This document shows, piece by piece, positions 23,790-35,529 of a stretch of DNA of 64,000 nucleotides (the first letter of the stretch is position 1; each line of letters starts with the position of its first letter). The stretch comes from Gnetum montanum (taxonomy: Eukaryota; Streptophyta; Gnetopsida; Gnetales; Gnetaceae): NCBI GenBank assembly GCA_015680685.1, contig MNCI01002172.1, positions 534,507 to 598,506 of the forward strand. Direction: 5' to 3'. Made by a program: the position numbers and the translations under genes. Below the pieces are notes generated by a model. It saw only the letters and a program-made list of their open reading frames with translations, was not told the DNA's origin and searched no databases.

Positions 23790-26249
23790 TTTGAAGGAGA
23801 CTCAAACAGATTAGATGTAGAGGGAGATGGAGAAGCAAGGTTACTAGCTATGGGTGTATGTGATGGTTTAGTTGGGCTATTAGTTTAGAAGAATGGTCTT
23901 TTTCATGATCTAGTTTTTAAACCACTCAACTAAGAAGCCAATTGAAAGTTAATAGCCCTCACTATGTTGCATTCTTATGGCTGAGGCAAAATTTCTCCCT
24001 GCATTTATGGAGTAGGTGGTAACTAGGTTGAGGATGAAGGGATATATGCAGAAGGATGAGAAGTGGTAATATGGATGTGGGGACTTCCCTCTAGTAGATG
24101 GAGAATGAGTTTGATAATACTCAGAAAGGTAGTAGTGATGTTGAAAGGTGGCATGACTGGAAGATTCACATAGAGAAATGGGTTGTTGAACATAGTACCC
24201 ATATGGATCTAGCTAGCTATAAGGGTATTTTTGCCTTGGTGGTGGAATCCCCCATGACTATGGGTGTTACCACTGCTAGTACTGCTCATATGGTTGTGGT
24301 AGAGCTTCACTTAGATAATAAGCTTGTTGTTGCTAGTGGAACTACCTTAGATTCCCTTGAGGATAAGGCAATCTTCTACGTGCTTACCTTCTTGCTAGTC
24401 TAGGATTCAGTGTGTATGTCCTAGACTCCTGCAAATGTGACACAATAGGGAAACATCCCTTAGGATGTTTGTATTATTAGATGTCACACCCACCATCATC
24501 ATTTTATTCTATCTCCATAACTTCTTCTACTACAACAGCTTTGTCATTACCCCTTTGGTCGGCACGTTCAACTTCTTTTCACCTCCTACAGTCATGATCA
24601 CTACTCTCTCTCTTAATTATTCTAAGATTTTTAGAGTAGTTTGAAATTTTTTTATCTAAAGAGTCCCATAATGTATCAACCTTGGCTAATATGTCATAAA
24701 TAAATTTTTGGATTGGTAAGATTTTTTGCTACACCACCTTATCAAGTGATGACTCCTCCTCATTGTTGAAAAATTGAACCTCCCTTTTTCTAATGGAAGG
24801 ATCCCTATTCGATTCCTTAACACTTTCTCATTTTCTTAGCTCTCCTTCTTCTTTTGCTACCTACTCTATCAATCTTTGGATCTAATGAACTTTAAGTTCT
24901 AATAGTCTTCCTTAGGCATAGACCTTGAGAGTTCTTCTCATTTCTAATCTAAGTCGATCTATCATGTGGCAAACTTGCTCATGCTAAGAATAACCATGGC
25001 TAGTGCATCAGTGTATGAGAGAATAGTATTTTCCCATTGCAATGTCCAAGGGTTCATATGTTCCTTGCTTCCAATTTAGATCTTCCTTCTCAAATTAGAT
25101 ACTTGGGAGTACGTCTAATATTTATCATTGAACACCTCTAGCATTATACTCTACCTGTGGATGGATTTTTGCTCCAAGAACTAATACCAACTCTCTGCTT
25201 CCTTGATGAGTGTCTTGGGAAATAGCTTTAATTTTTGCCAATCATTTTCAATATTTTGTAAGGCACAAGCATCGTGAAAGGCTTGAAAATGTATTTACGG
25301 ATCAAAGTTATATCCCTCCTCAAATTGGGGATATTATTCATGTCAAATCACTTGATCTGACTATCTTTCACATGCATGGTTGGAATTTTTACTACCTTTG
25401 CAATATTTAGCATGCTTTGAGTTACTAGTAAAGGCTCAACATCATCATTATTTTGATGACACCTATGATTTCCTCTACTACCCCTTTGTTCATGGAAATC
25501 TCTACAATTATCATTGTCATGTTGTTCACCTTCATCACAGTTGTTCTTTTTATAGCGTCTGTAAGAACTAGAAGAGAAAGAAGAAAATGTAGATGAAGAG
25601 GTTGAAGAGGAAGAAGAACTGCCACAACCATGATGTTTTCCACCTCCACTATGCTTGTGAAAACCATGTTCTTCAGCTTTCTTGTCATCTTGATGCTGCT
25701 CAAGCCCTTGCTTTAACTCTCACTCTTTCTTAAACCTAGATTATTGATAGTGGTCTATAGATTTAGGTTCAAGTCCCCATCAATAATATTAAGGGATGGA
25801 GAATATTCATGTTGATAACCCCTAGAGGGAGGATCCTTATTATCATTTTGATTCAATAGGAACGAGGGGTTGGTAAATTTTTTTCCCTTCAAAGCCTCAT
25901 GATGCTTCTCCTAGTGTCAATCTCTCCTACATTATGTTTTAGTGGGATAATAGTCCTAGTAGTCATGGTCATGCACAATGTCATCTTCTTGAAGATACTA
26001 GATGCCCAACCTCCTAAGAGTTTAGAGTAGCATCACAAGAATAGATCAATTAGGAGGCATTATAATGTTTTCCTCCATATCTCCCCACTGAAGTTGTTCA
26101 TCCTGATGCAGGGTGAAGGTGAAGTCAGGCACATACTCATCTAGATGAGTATATACCACCCAACATTCTTGAGGCACTAGCGGTTTAGTATCATCACACT
26201 TATGAGAAGAAGAAATTTTGCAATTAGAATAAGATATAATTATGTTCAA
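23790..26249 (-). pseudogene. Gag of element C
   Basis: It begins at the ATG at 26249 (MNIIISYSN). LVPQECWVVYTHLDEYVPDF matches the N-terminus of copy A Gag. The capsid section is around 25030-25230. The Cys/His motif at 24447-24488 reads CDI, two stops, YKHPKGCF. The Gln/Tyr/Pro tail lies near 24060-24270. Frames are broken throughout. Confidence 0.7.
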
Positions 26250-26352
26250 ATTATTATATTTATTTTTAGGATGATTTTTACCTTAGGTTTCATCTAACAA
26301 TGTTAATGATTTTCACTATGCCTAGATAGCACACATTTCACACAAAAAGGGG

Positions 26353-26370
26353 TTCCTAGCAATGATGCCA
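26353..26370 (-). other. PBS of element C, tRNA-Asp type
   Basis: Minus strand TGGCATCATTGCTAGGAA, one base from the LTR remnant. It differs from the tRNA-Asp PBS by transitions only. Confidence 0.75.
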
Positions 26371-26371
26371 A

Positions 26372-26432
26372 TGATGAGTGGTGAATAACCCTATGCTCAA
26401 CCATATGAATGACTAAGCGTTCATATTGCATA
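26372..26432 (-). mobile_element. Truncated 5' LTR of element C
   Basis: Only the 61 bp next to the PBS remain (TGATGAGTGGTGAATAACCC onward). Similarity to 17179-17239 stops at about 26432, where unrelated AT-rich DNA begins. Confidence 0.75.
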
Positions 26433-28884
26433 TAGAAAAATATTTTTTATAAGCATATGAAAAAATATATGAAATAATCTTTTTTATAAGCATATGAAAA
26501 AATATGTGCTTATTTCAACGAAAGCAAGCCTAAGTAGAATATACCATAATCGTAAATGTAATGCATATAGAATATGAAATTTTATAATAAATTCTTTGTT
26601 TTAGTACAAATATTCTTAATAAAACATTTCTTATATTCTTTACTTTTAAGACATATATAACAAGGTTTAGCTGAACAAAAGACTATAACAAACATGTCTT
26701 TTAATGTCTTACATATAATAGAGAAGCTCTTCCAATCATAGTTTTATGACCATGGTTGTAAAGTGCAAGATACATTCATTAAAAAACATTAAAGGTGCTA
26801 CTAGTTTAGGGTAGACTGGTAAGCAAAGGACTATCCCTTATTCTCTTGGCTACCTTCACTCCATTCTGCAAATAAAAGAGAATAAATAAAGATAAATTTA
26901 ACATGATATGTATTATTTTAAGAATCATAGCTAACCAATTAAATAGTGGTATTACCTTCTGTAACTAGTTTTCTTACACAGTTCTAACTAGAAAAATTTT
27001 CTCTAGCAACTTTGAAAGGGCTATTCTAACTAGATAATCTTTTTTCACTCACTAATCGAGTTGAGTTCCTTGAGAATAGAAACTGTGATTCCAATAACTA
27101 CACATATCTTTCTAGTTCTAAAATACTCTTCTTATTTTTGGGCATTGTCTTGGCCAAATTTTTCAAAGTCTTTTTTAGCTTAGATTTTTTAGTTTTCTAG
27201 TTTGCATTTGCATTGTCTTCATCATGCTCTATTTCTTGATTTGAATTGTACACCATATCCACCTCATTGATGTTGGACCTCTAGCTAGTTGATCCCAACA
27301 TCTCATGTGTCATTTTTAATTGTGAAGAATCTCCTTGGACAAGAAACTAATGTGATTTGAACAAATTTAGTTCAATGGGCATACATAAATTATAAAACTC
27401 ATCTTGAAAGATGAACTTGAATATAATACTAAGATCCTTTAACATAATAACTTTCATTGAGTAATTGCAAAAATGATTAAGGCTAGATCATTTGCATTCA
27501 TAAGATATACTAAAATAAAACACCTTTGAAACCATGTACTGTGTCTCATTTCAAACTATTCTAGCTCTACACAACATATTCATTATCTTTTTCCATAACT
27601 TGAAGATACTCATTATGCTAAATATTCATTATCTTTAAATATGTTGTATTGGCATAATGAAATTCACAACACATTTAGAAATGTGGGACATGAATTTTCA
27701 TTTTACATGTTTTCAAAGGATCCAAAATTTTTGCTAAAATAAGGCCATAAGGTAGCATTTTTTATGGAAAAACAAGCAAATTATTTCTACTCTTGAATTC
27801 GATCAAAAGTATAATTAAAAATTGGCTACTAGGCTTCTCCGTTTGTAACATGAATTTTCCTTGAGGTGTTTCATTGGTTTTTTTTATTGATATTTTGAGG
27901 ATTGACCTAAAAGACATTAAGAAAGAATGCAAAACACCATCCCAGATTCATCATCAACACTTCCTCTCCACACTTAATTCAGTAGATGTTAAATCATATC
28001 AAAGAGTATTCACAATGATGAAATAATGTTGCAATGGGATTATAAGAATTTGGTATAAGGTAATGGCTATGTTGGTTATCAGAGAATGGTCACATGTGCT
28101 AATGAAGAATTCCAAATGTGTTGACATCATTACTTTGACATAGTGGTGACATGTTTGTTAAACGAGGAGGTCTTCATGCTTTAAGCTTGGATTGTTGGTT
28201 ACTTAATGATGTTTAGAGGAATCAACATTTTATTCCTAGGCTTCTTTGCCCACTTGGCTTTCTCTTTGTTTTTTTATTTTCAAGAGTCGTTGATTTGCTT
28301 AAATTTGGGCTACATTATCTTGTTTTCTTTCTTGGCATTTTCTCCCTCTTTTCTTTTGTGAGAAGGAAACTTTCATTAGGCTTTGCTGCTAAGGTTGAAT
28401 TTTTATTTCATTTTTTTTGTTGAATGAGAAGTTTGGTAATTCAATGAACTTGATTGGAAAATAATGTAGAAGAAGATGTTACATGGCCATGTTGCAAGGA
28501 TGTAAACATAGGTTTTCATTGTTAGCAAGGTAAGAAAAGCTAAAGTTTGGTTACAAGGTTATGGCTTAAGAGGGGTAATAGAAGTGGTGTTGAGGCAAGC
28601 ATTATTAGCAAGGTCAAACAAGGTAGTTGAATCTCATGTATCAAGATCACATGGTGATTCACTACTACAATGAATCGTACCTCTATGATGACTTCAATCT
28701 CATTCTACAAACACAATTCTAAGAGGATAAGAAAATAAGTAAAAGAATACATGTGATTACAAGAGGCTACAAGCAAGTATAGGCCACTATGAGATACAAT
28801 CAATAGAACATGATAACTCTATATCTTTTTTTATAGATTCATACAAAATTTGCAATATTTTGAGATGTCAAAAAAATAGGAGGT
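26433..28884. other. AT-rich DNA, mostly unassigned
   Basis: Two copies of a 29-31 bp unit (TTTTTTATAAGCATATGAAA...) lie at about 26446-26508, directly at the break of copy C. On the minus strand at about 26960-27420 an interrupted frame looks coding (see separate entry). The remainder shows no gene or repeat that I recognise. Confidence 0.5.
26960..27420 (-). pseudogene. Coding-like remnant, basic then leucine-rich segment
   Basis: One minus frame, with four or five stops, reads FIFQDEFYNLCMPIELNLF, then an acidic stretch (NQEIEHDEDNANAN), then a basic stretch (KKSKLKKTLKNLAKTMPK), then KKSILELERYV and LLESQFL. A basic region followed by LELE..V.LLE has a faint resemblance to a bZIP, but the spacing is not convincing. 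Function unknown; it may be part of a transposon. Confidence 0.2.
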
Positions 28885-29058
28885 TCACGCAAGCTTGCAT
28901 GTTATTCCTACCTTGGAGACTATGAAACTAAGAATTTTACTTGTTTTAATGTCCAAGACATATTTCTTATAGTTCATTTGAAGTTCATACTTGAGACAAT
29001 GTTGAAGCGCTAGGTTTAGATCACGTGCATGGTTATTGGCTATCTTGGACATTATGGT
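28885..29058 (-). pseudogene. RT of a Tat-like gypsy element, downstream part (host of element B)
   Basis: The minus frame reads TIMSKIANNHARDLNLALQH, then LKYELQMNYKKYVLDIKTSK, then ILSFIVSKVGI. This matches Ty3/gypsy RT just after the YVDD box (H..DL...L..Y.L.LN..KC, then LGFIVS..GI). Its upstream half lies at 39024-39841, ending exactly at the DD box. Element B therefore interrupts this older RT. Confidence 0.75.
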
Positions 29059-29884
29059 TGATGAGTGGCAAGGTACCCCTACGCTCAACCATACGAATAT
29101 GAGCATTTCACGCACAATCCAATAGAATTCCAAAGACTAAGTGCCTATGCACCTTGTGGAACGATAACGGGTTGATTAATCATTGTCTTCCCAAACTTAC
29201 TTGTATGTCATGGTTATATGGTTAAGTAAGCTTGAGGTATATGATTTTTATGGTTTTTATGTGTTTTCTATCCTGCACTAATAAGCAGGGGAGAGAGAAG
29301 TAACTAATCTAATTTAACTATTCATTAACTAAGTTCTAAGTACTCCTAACACCAGTATCCATTCCCACTTTCTGTACACATCTTGAACTAGTGCAACACT
29401 ACTGGGATTACCAAACACTAACCATTACTGGGTTACCAAGTGCTACACGCATGCTCGAAGCAGTCATACTGAGTGTATTAACTAAGAGAGTTGTAGGGTG
29501 AGAGAAATCATTAATTAACTAAAAAATTATTAAATAATAATTAACACTAGTTAATCTATTTTGTATGCTGCAAGGTTTATCATAAAGTTTATCTTTATTT
29601 CCATACACAAAGTGTACTCAGGTACACAATGCTCGAATAAAGATCCGTTCACTCTATGACTTCTACTGTGAGCATGCACAAATAATTCTAACTCTAGAGG
29701 GAGAAAATGACAAGAGTTTGGCTAAGGAAATAATTCTTAACTATGGAAACCAAAGGTGACACCTCTTATTTATAGATACTCAGATAGGTCATGATATCGG
29801 GTATTCGATATCGCATGGTCGATCCGATATTGTGGACATGGTATCGTGGATGCAATATCACATACATGATATCATGGTTCATCA
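29059..29884 (-). mobile_element. Element B 3' LTR
   Basis: 826 bp, TGATGAGTGG to GGTTCATCA. Minus TATA in CCTCTTATTTATAGATAC near 29763-29780, minus AATAAAG near 29592. Five GATATC-like palindromes at 29795-29880. Confidence 0.9.
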
Positions 29885-31830
29885 TTCCCCCATGACTAAA
29901 TGAAAAATCATCCTTGAGTTCCTTACAAAATATTGGGAAGGTATGGGATTATTTACTGAATGACTATTAATGGTGGAATGGGGTGACTGACTCAACATGC
30001 CCAGTGAACGGATCAACAATACAATACATGACAGCATTAGTGCTCATGATCATAAAAGTGAACATTGTACATAAATGACATCCAGACTTATTGGTAGATG
30101 AAAGAGAAGAAGGATAGAGAGAGAAAAGAATGAGCCATGTTGCTGCTGATGCCAATATTGCGTCTGTCATTGTTCATCCATAGCCACACCACCAATCTTG
30201 CTACTTTCATGAATGTTCAAGTTTCGGTCCATCCTGAGTGCATACTCCAAGCCTAGTCCATTGTTGTATGATCACCATCTGCACACACAACACAATCACA
30301 AATGAGCAAGGGTAGATAAATCACAATGTAGTTGATACCTTGCTTCGACATGAAGTGCATTGGCTAAGTTGTGCTTATGGTAGATACTAGTTTTGGAATT
30401 TTAACATTGGTGACTACCTAAGGTGTAGGGGTTAGGAAAATTTGAAAAATGTTGTGCCTGGGCCCCCATGATGAAGAGCAAACCTCCGGTAGCAATAGGA
30501 TGGGAAAAAGAGAAGGAATAAGAAAGATGGAGAAAAAGAAACAATGGCAACACCAATAAAATGGATGTCATGGATGGGGATGAAACAAAAATTGGTGATT
30601 GCAGGGAATGTTTAAGGGAAAGAAGTTAACTAGCGCACCCAAAAAGGAATGCTAGTGGGTCCTCCCCAAAGCAGGCTTATGCCCTTGATGCCTTGATAGA
30701 CCCGCAAATCAAAGAGTTCATAAGCTCTAGGAATTTCATTGAGAAGAAAGAGTTAAAAACTTACCCACAAGAAATTACCAAGGAAGAACAATGCATCAAC
30801 CAAGATACAGACTAATGATAAAACTGGAAATGAGGTGAGAAATGGAAAAGAAATGTGGAGAGGAGAGAATGGAATGGAAATCCAAAAACAAGGTTATGTA
30901 GAGTCCCTAGTGTGTTTCATGGTTAATGTGATCGAGAAGAACTTTTTCCAAATTCAAACTCAAACCAACCACATTCAGCAACCTTGCATCAACACATTTG
31001 ACCAATGCATCCACTTAGATCAACAAAAATGCCTCTACAAAAAGTCACCACCATTCCAAGGAGAGCAAGATGGAGAACTAGGAAGCGAGAAGGGGCCTTC
31101 ATTAGAGGGAACCTTCAGGCATGGGTAACATGTCTTTCCAGTGCCATAACTAGTTTATGTAGCCCAAGATCATTATTGTGTCTAAGGGGTATGCTTTGAA
31201 TTCTTACTATTTTTTTTTTGTTTTTCACGTGAGAACCACACCATGTAAAGACTTATTACTTTTTTTTATGAACTCCACTTCTAGTGATTTGATGAATGGT
31301 CAAAATGGCGAAAAACCCAAAGAAAAAGCATCCAAGCACTCAAGAGAATAGCCAATATAAATGCATAGAATCCCTTTGAAGCCACACCCTTTTCATCCTT
31401 TGAGTCTTTCCTTAGTTTGAGAAATACCCAATCACTAATTCATTAACAGTTTTATTAAAGAAAGGGACTATACAGCTCCAAGCCAAGGGAGACCATCGGA
31501 TTTTATGGATGTATGAACAACATGGACTCATTACCTATTAATCAAAATAACCATACCTTAATATCAACATCATACTTCAAAGGTAAAATCCAAACATTAG
31601 CAATCGATATGATATTATTCATACCACCATCATGAACACTTATTTGGTGATGAAAAAAATAAAGTAATCATAGAAAGAAATGGTAAAAATATGAACAATG
31701 GTAGAAAACAAAAATAAGAAATATTAAAGAAATGTGCAAAACAAAAAATATGTAAAACAAAAATGTGTAAAACAAAAATATGTAGAACAAAAACTTAGAA
31801 AGAACTGAGGACCTTCAATGGTTAGCTGAG
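29885..31830 (-). mobile_element. Element B 3' spacer
   Basis: PPT CATGGGGGAA (minus) adjoins the LTR. Inside are an AG directly before ATG at 30278 (TGTGCAG then ATGGTG), PPT-like repeats at 30463-30474 and 31841-31852, the conserved GGGGTATGCTTTGAATTC (31182-31199) and the A-rich tract with AAAACAAAAATGTGT units (31735-31795). The + strand ORFs at 30835-31199 are antisense and not conserved. Confidence 0.75.
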
Positions 31831-33030
31831 GTGGCCATCTCCCCCATGACTGAGTTGGAAGGAGGAGATCCAAAATAATGAGCAAGGTTGCTCACTTATA
31901 GAGGTAGCATATGTCTTGGTTGACTTGAACTCATGAAAAGGTTTTGTTTGTTGCACATTGACTAACAGTCTCTTTTCTGGGCTCTCAGGTTTATATACGG
32001 TCATCACCCTTGAAGGAAAAGTTGCATAAATAATGTAAGGTCCTTCCCATAGTGTTTGAAACTTGGTCCATTGTGACACATGTGCGGGGTTCCAGTAAAG
32101 GACCTTATCTCTTGGTTAACTCTCCTAATTTTCAAGTCATGACATTGTTTATTAAATGCCTTATGCAACTCATTAGATGACAGGGCAGCTAGTCGATTCT
32201 CATCTAGCAAGTTAAGAGTCATTAATCTTTTTTTTGTGCTAGATCAAGGTCAATGTTGAGGTCACATGCCGTGGTTAGTGTACGAAGCTCAGTTTGGATA
32301 GGGAGCATTGGAATTTTTCCATACACTAACTTGTAGGGAGAGTAGCCTATAGGGAGTTTCCACATGGAGCGGTATGCCCAAAGAGCATCATTTAGTTTAG
32401 TGCTCAAATCTTGCCTATATTTGCTAATAGTTCTAGTCAATATCTTGGTAATCTCCCTGTTGGTAACCTCGACTTAACCATTTTCTTGGGGGTGTTATGG
32501 TGTAGTCAATTGGTGCTCAACCCCTAAGCATTGCATCAACTTTCGAAAATTTGCACCTGTAAAGTGTGTACAATTATTTGAGATAAGTGCACGCGACACA
32601 CCAAAACTATTGATGACTTATTGTTGAACAAATTGTATAGATTTAGATGATGTGCAATCTTTAACAGTAGCTACTTCAGCCCATTTTGTTAAATAGTCTA
32701 TGGCAACTACGATGTAAGTTTTTTCATTGGACATTGGTGTAATGGGCCCCATGAAATTAACCATCCAAATGTTGAAGGGTTCTAGTGGTTGAATCCATTA
32801 TTGCAGACCCTCCATTCTAGCAGTCATTTCCCCATCACGTTGACAGTGTTCACAAGATTGGACAAATTGATGGGTGTCCCAGAACAAGGTAGGATAATAA
32901 TACCCTGCAAGCAGGATCTTAATAGTCGTTCATCTCCCAGCATAGTGACCCTTACAAGGGCCCTCATGAGCATTTTGGAGAACTCTCAATTGATCTCTAT
33001 CGGGAACACACCATCAAACCAAGCCATCAG
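31831..33030 (-). pseudogene. Integrase of element B
   Basis: The zinc region includes CEHCQRDGEM (about 32830-32860). The core reads EPFNIWMVNFMGP, TYIVVAIDYLTKWAEV, ALISNNCTHFTG and HPQENG.VEVTNREI. The first catalytic Asp lies in the WMVNFMGP stretch where D is mutated to N; the second (SDNGTHF) is SNNCTHF. The C-terminal part WAYRSMWKLPIGYSPYKLVY (32222-32440) and NCHDLKIRR-like stretch (to 31822) match the usual GPY/F side. Inactive by substitutions, stops and shifts. Confidence 0.8.
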
Positions 33031-33339
33031 GACATACTTTGTAAAGTTATCCATTGATTTCCATAAAGTACTTGGCTCTATGAAGAAATTGTTGTTTCTT
33101 CTTAAGGTCTAACTCTTATGGTGTTTTTTGGGTAAGGAGATAGGTTAGAATACTACTGTACTAGTTTGTTTCCATGGGTGATTGGTCGTTCACTACACTG
33201 GCAAAGAGGAACTCATCAGGCAAGTCATCGAAAATAGGATACTCATCCTCTTTACTATCCCAACGTAACTGAGATAAATGATTGACAACTACATTCTTGA
33301 TGCCTTTACGTTCGATCATCATTAGATCGAACTCTTGTA

Positions 33340-33690
33340 CGATTACTAGCCATCATATAATATGAGGGTTTACCATTGGCTTATTCATGAGGAACTAGAT
33401 TGCACTATGATCTGTATGTATGAATACTTTGTATTCCAATACATAGTGCCTAAATTTTTCTAGTGTAAATACTACAGCCATTAATTCTTTTTCCATAGTA
33501 GTGTAGTTAAGTTGTGCACCAGCTATACTTCTACTTGCACAGTGGATGTCATAAGGGTGTTTTTGGTCATCTAACTGTGTAAATATGGCTCCTAAGGCAT
33601 AGTTGGATGCATCAGCCATGACATGAAATGGTTTGGACCAGTCAGGAGCTTGTAGAATGGGTGTTTCTACCAACTTCTACTTCAAAGTTT
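33340..33690 (-). pseudogene. RNase H of element B
   Basis: A 92-codon open segment (33395-33673) reads PILQAPDWSKPFHVMADASN, then YALGAIFTQ, then NYTTMEKELMAVVFTLEKFR, then KVFIHTDHSAI. The catalytic D, E and D of Ty3/gypsy RNase H are visible in MADAS, EKEL and HTDHS. This is the best preserved pol domain of the copy. Confidence 0.82.
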
Positions 33691-33699
33691 AGAAGGCTA

Positions 33700-34560
33700 G
33701 TTCACATTCCCTGGTCCACTCGAACGGTATTTATTTTTTCGTTAACTCTACCAATGATTTGGAAACCTTCAAAAAGTTCTTTATGAATCTCCTATAGTAG
33801 CCAATGTGTCCAAGGAATGACCGAATGTCTTTGATAGTTTTTGGTTGATGGATAATTCCTTGGATGACTTTGATTTTCTCAAGGTCTACCTATATCCCTA
33901 CATGTGAAATTTTATGCCCAAGTACTATGCCTTCTTAGACCATTAAATGGCTTTTCCGCCAGTTGAGCCTTAGATTAGTCTCTACACATATTTTTAAAAC
34001 TTGCTCTAATCAGTTCAAGGCTTGATCAAAACTTGCTTCATAAGTGGAGAATTCATCCATAAAGACTTCCACACCATTTCCTATCTGCTACTGGAATATG
34101 CTTAGAACTAAGCATTGAAACGTGGCAGGGGCATTACACAAGCTAAACAGAATTTGTTTGTATGAAAACGTTCCCCAAGGACTAGTGAATGTAGTTTTGG
34201 CTTGGTCTTCTGGGGCTATTTGTATTTGGTTGTATCTGCTATAGTCATTTATAAAACTATAATAGTAATGCCCTCCGATTGTGTCTAAGACTTGGTCAAA
34301 AAATGGCAACAAAAAGTGATCCTTGAATGTTGTCATGTTTAGCAGTCTAAAATCTATGCACACCCTCCATTTGCCTACCTTTTTAGGCACAATTACTAAG
34401 GGGCTAATCCATTCGCTATCAGCAATGGGGTATATGAACCCAACCTTTAAAAGCTGTTCAATTTCTTCTTTTACTACTTGCTTCAAATTTGGGTTCAATT
34501 GTCTCTGTGGTTGTTTTCGAGGCTTCATGGAGGAGTCAGTGTAGATCCTATGCTAGCATA
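33700..34560 (-). pseudogene. Reverse transcriptase of element B
   Basis: The open segment 34088-34528 reads KEEIEQLLKVGFIYPIADSE, then WISPLVIVPKKVGKWRVCID, then FRLLNMTTFKDHFLLPF and PEDQAKTTFTSPWGTFSYKQ. The catalytic box further on (about 34050) is FMDE instead of FMDD, so it is inactive. After that LGHIGYYRRFIKNF, the usual end of RT, is near 33780-33820. Confidence 0.82.
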
Positions 34561-34949
34561 TCCTAGGATTTATTCCAGTTAATTCTAGATATAACTAGGC
34601 AAAGGCTTTTGACCATTTTTTTATTACGTTAAGCAGACTTTCTTTTTGTTGCAGAGCAAGTCTTGCATTAATGATTACCGGTTTCCCATTCTTAACGAAT
34701 GTGTATTCCATACTAGGTAATTGGCTTCAAGGGCTCTTGTTTAAATTTCCAACTTTCCCCAGTTGATGTTTTCTAAGTTAGGACTGGGAAGTTGGTGGTG
34801 GACTTGCTCTAATGCATCAATGTTATCTATATAAGCATAAGTCAAACCCTCATTCAATCCCATGCATATTAGTGAGCTACTTTCTTGATCAGCTATCAAC
34901 CACTAGGTGTCTTCTTATCGTGTGGTTGCTTCATACAAGCACCTTTGTA

Positions 34950-35520
34950 TGTTGATCATTTATGCACACTGATTGCATGCAAGAAATGTCAAACTTTGCA
35001 CAACCCATGATATTTGCATGTAATTGCACCCTGTGTCACTATATGTGATGCATGGAACCTTCTTCTTCTCGATCTTTCTAAAAATGTTTTTCTTAGATAT
35101 TTCTAGGGAAAGATCATGGATTCCTAGGAATGCATCTATAGTGCTTATCCATGCCCTTCCCATTATGATTGGGAAGTCCCCCTTGCTATTATTCACTTAG
35201 ATCACCAGGAAGTTAGCTAGATACGACCACCCACAAACAGTGGTAACAATATCCTCCACTAATTCCAAGGGGACATTGATGGACTAGTTGGCTAACTCTA
35301 AATGGATGTTGCTCTTTTTCAATCAGGGCAAGTTCCAGGCCTTATACATTTCTTGGCATATTAGGTTGACACTAAAACCTGAAACTAAAAGAGCTTTGCA
35401 TGGTTCATTCCTAGCAATTTGTAGATAGATTAGGGGACTCCCAGGATCAAATAATTTCCTAGAAAGGTGGCCAGCTTTAATTCAATGAGTAACGACATGT
35501 GTTAACATGATTGTATGCAT
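34950..35520 (-). pseudogene. Aspartic protease of element B
   Basis: In broken frames: NEPCKALLVSG.SVNLI (DSG changed to VSG, near 35375-35405), VEDIVTTVCGW, then the open piece 34960-35196 with GDFPIIMGRAWISTIDAFLG. The active-site Asp is lost. Confidence 0.7.
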
Positions 35521-35529
35521 TGAATGCGG

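Larger units (their letters stand above)
17179..26432 (-). mobile_element. Element C: Athila-type LTR retrotransposon, 5' LTR truncated
   Basis: The 3' LTR is at 17179-18027, followed on the minus-strand map by spacer, integrase, RNase H, RT, protease, gag, PBS (26353-26370) and only the last 61 bp of the 5' LTR (26372-26432). All coding parts have many stops. Because the right end is broken, no target duplication can be checked. It belongs to the same subfamily as copies E and G rather than A and B, by LTR and spacer similarity. Confidence 0.85.
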
